Origin: Planctomycetota bacterium
GTDB lineage: Bacteria > Planctomycetota > Brocadiia > JAJRTI01
DNA: 6,059 nucleotides
Assembly: GCA_024278415.1 (NCBI GenBank)
Contig: JAJRTI010000877.1
Coordinates: 1-6,059, forward strand
Direction: 5' to 3'
Part shown: piece after piece, positions 5,573-6,059 of the stretch
Layout of the letters: each line of letters begins with the position of its first letter
How positions within the stretch are numbered: the first letter of the stretch is position 1
Program-made: the position numbers and the translations under genes
The notes under the pieces: generated by a model
Database searches by the model: none
The model's input: only the letters and a program-made list of their open reading frames with translations
Told to the model about the DNA's origin: nothing

Positions 5573-5710
5573 CGCACTCCAAAGCGCCTCGCCCCGGCCC
5601 GTACGCCGCAAACCGAACGCCCCTAACGCCTCGGCCCGATGGCGCGCTGTGCAGAGAGCCTACGCAACTTCTTGTTTTTCGTCGAGGTTACGAATGCTTA
5701 AGGCACTAGG

Positions 5711-5738
5711 CTTCCTGCAAGACGTTGCTTGCAGGAAG
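5711..5738. repeat. 11-bp perfect inverted repeat
   Basis: CTTCCTGCAAG (5711-5721) and CTTGCAGGAAG (5728-5738) are exact reverse complements around the six-base loop ACGTTG. It is less GC-rich than neighbouring stems and no T-run follows. It could be a dispersed repeat or a protein-binding site. Confidence 0.75.
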
Positions 5739-5850
5739 AGGCGACTGCGCCGCGCGTGCACCGAACTGCGGGCTGTCCTCCCGCCCGCGCTGGGCTTGCC
5801 CCGGCGTAGCGATGATTACCGACTACCGCGGAGCCAGCCACACCCTGTTT

Positions 5851-5909
5851 CCCCTTTCCTTGCCGAATCTCGCTCGCCTTCGGCGAGCGAGATTCGGCAA
5901 GGAAAGGGG
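5851..5909. repeat. Perfect 28-bp inverted repeat with three-base loop
   Basis: The left arm (5851-5878) begins CCCCTTTCCTTGCCG and ends CTCGCTCGCC. The right arm (5882-5909) is its exact reverse complement, leaving only TTC between them. No mismatch occurs. Like the hairpin at 613-680, its outer left arm is pyrimidine-rich, the inner part GC-rich and the loop minimal, but the sequences differ. No T-run follows. Confidence 0.9.
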
Positions 5910-5929
5910 CGAGGGATGACAGTAAATAG

Positions 5930-6030
5930 CCCAAGGCGTGAGCCTTGGGTAAGCAACAGGCAACGGCGCCAAAGCCTCGTAGAGGCGACAGTATGCCACG
6001 TTCGCACGGTACTGTCGCCCCTTGCGGGGC
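5930..6030. repeat. Composite palindromic repeat built on an ACTGTCGCC motif
   Basis: Four stems lie in about 100 bases. CCCAAGGC (5930-5937) pairs with GCCTTGGG (5942-5949). GCCTC (5974-5978) pairs with GAGGC (5982-5986). GGCGACAGTA (5984-5993) pairs with TACTGTCGCC (6010-6019). GCCCC (6017-6021) pairs with GGGGC (6026-6030) across TTGC. The motif GACAGTA also occurs at 5918-5924, so three copies are present, two on the plus strand and one inverted. This modular structure resembles REP-type extragenic repeats. I recall similar CCCAAGGC..GCCTTGGG plus ACTGTCGCC units in PVC-group genomes, without being able to verify it. Confidence 0.65.
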
Positions 6031-6059
6031 TCTGTGAACGCCACGATCAGCGTTCCCAA

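Larger units (their letters stand above)
5190..6059. other. Long gene-free stretch filled with palindromic repeats
   Basis: About 870 bp lack any reading frame with a recognisable family, signal peptide or convincing ribosome binding site. The short frames present are interrupted by hairpins and have Arg/Pro/Ala-rich translations typical of GC-rich non-coding DNA. The left part (5190-5340) holds little I can identify. From 5340 to the end hairpins follow each other closely. I see no tRNA-like cloverleaf or CRISPR spacing. Confidence 0.6.

Noticed and set aside
5823..6059. Minus-strand frame running off the right edge
   Set aside because: It is composed of the palindromic repeat units, has no recognisable motif and no ribosome binding site, and reads through the 28-bp hairpin.
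5340..6059. Possible CRISPR array from the repeated hairpins
   Set aside because: The stems differ in sequence and spacing, and there is no regular repeat-spacer pattern and no cas gene.

Overview
This is a GC-rich bacterial chromosomal segment with three intact protein genes, two gene fragments, and flanks rich in palindromic repeats. The gene types suggest a free-living polysaccharide degrader: a secreted DUF1565-type parallel beta-helix protein, a GH29 alpha-L-fucosidase and a PgpA lipid phosphatase. The palindromic repeat style resembles intergenic repeats I associate with Planctomycetes/Verrucomicrobia-type (PVC) genomes. That placement rests on recall and was not verified by any search. 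I did not find a multi-gene defence, mobile or otherwise clearly new system. The most interesting material is non-coding: a candidate divergent promoter with an operator-like palindrome, long perfect hairpins, and truncated genes next to them.

Layout. Positions 1-90 hold nested short palindromes. About 103-438 (+) is the C-terminal remnant of a PLP-dependent ACC deaminase/D-cysteine desulfhydrase. Positions 439-724 hold a candidate promoter, a perfect 32-bp-arm hairpin and a Shine-Dalgarno site for the beta-helix gene at 725-2773 (+). A 207-bp gap without a convincing terminator separates it from the convergent fucosidase gene at 2981-4288 (-). The fucosidase leader (4289-4500) has a strong Shine-Dalgarno site and G/C-tract stems, two of which are mutually exclusive. 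At 4500-4565 two sigma70-like promoters point apart, and their -35 boxes are the two arms of one palindrome. The leftward promoter reads to the fucosidase. The rightward one reads to the first 26 codons of an NAD(P)-binding epimerase/NmrA-like gene, which then stops abruptly at the 3' end of pgpA (4684-5151, -). From 5190 to the right end, about 870 bp appear non-coding and carry at least eight hairpins, including a 28-bp-arm perfect one.

How the genes relate. The beta-helix protein and the fucosidase are plausible partners in use of fucose-containing polysaccharide: the first is exported and may bind or cleave polymer, while the second lacks a signal peptide and probably trims imported oligosaccharides. 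They are convergent, so they are not one operon. PgpA (phosphatidylglycerol synthesis) is unrelated housekeeping. The broken genes and dense repeats suggest past rearrangement or insertion/deletion, or possibly misassembly.
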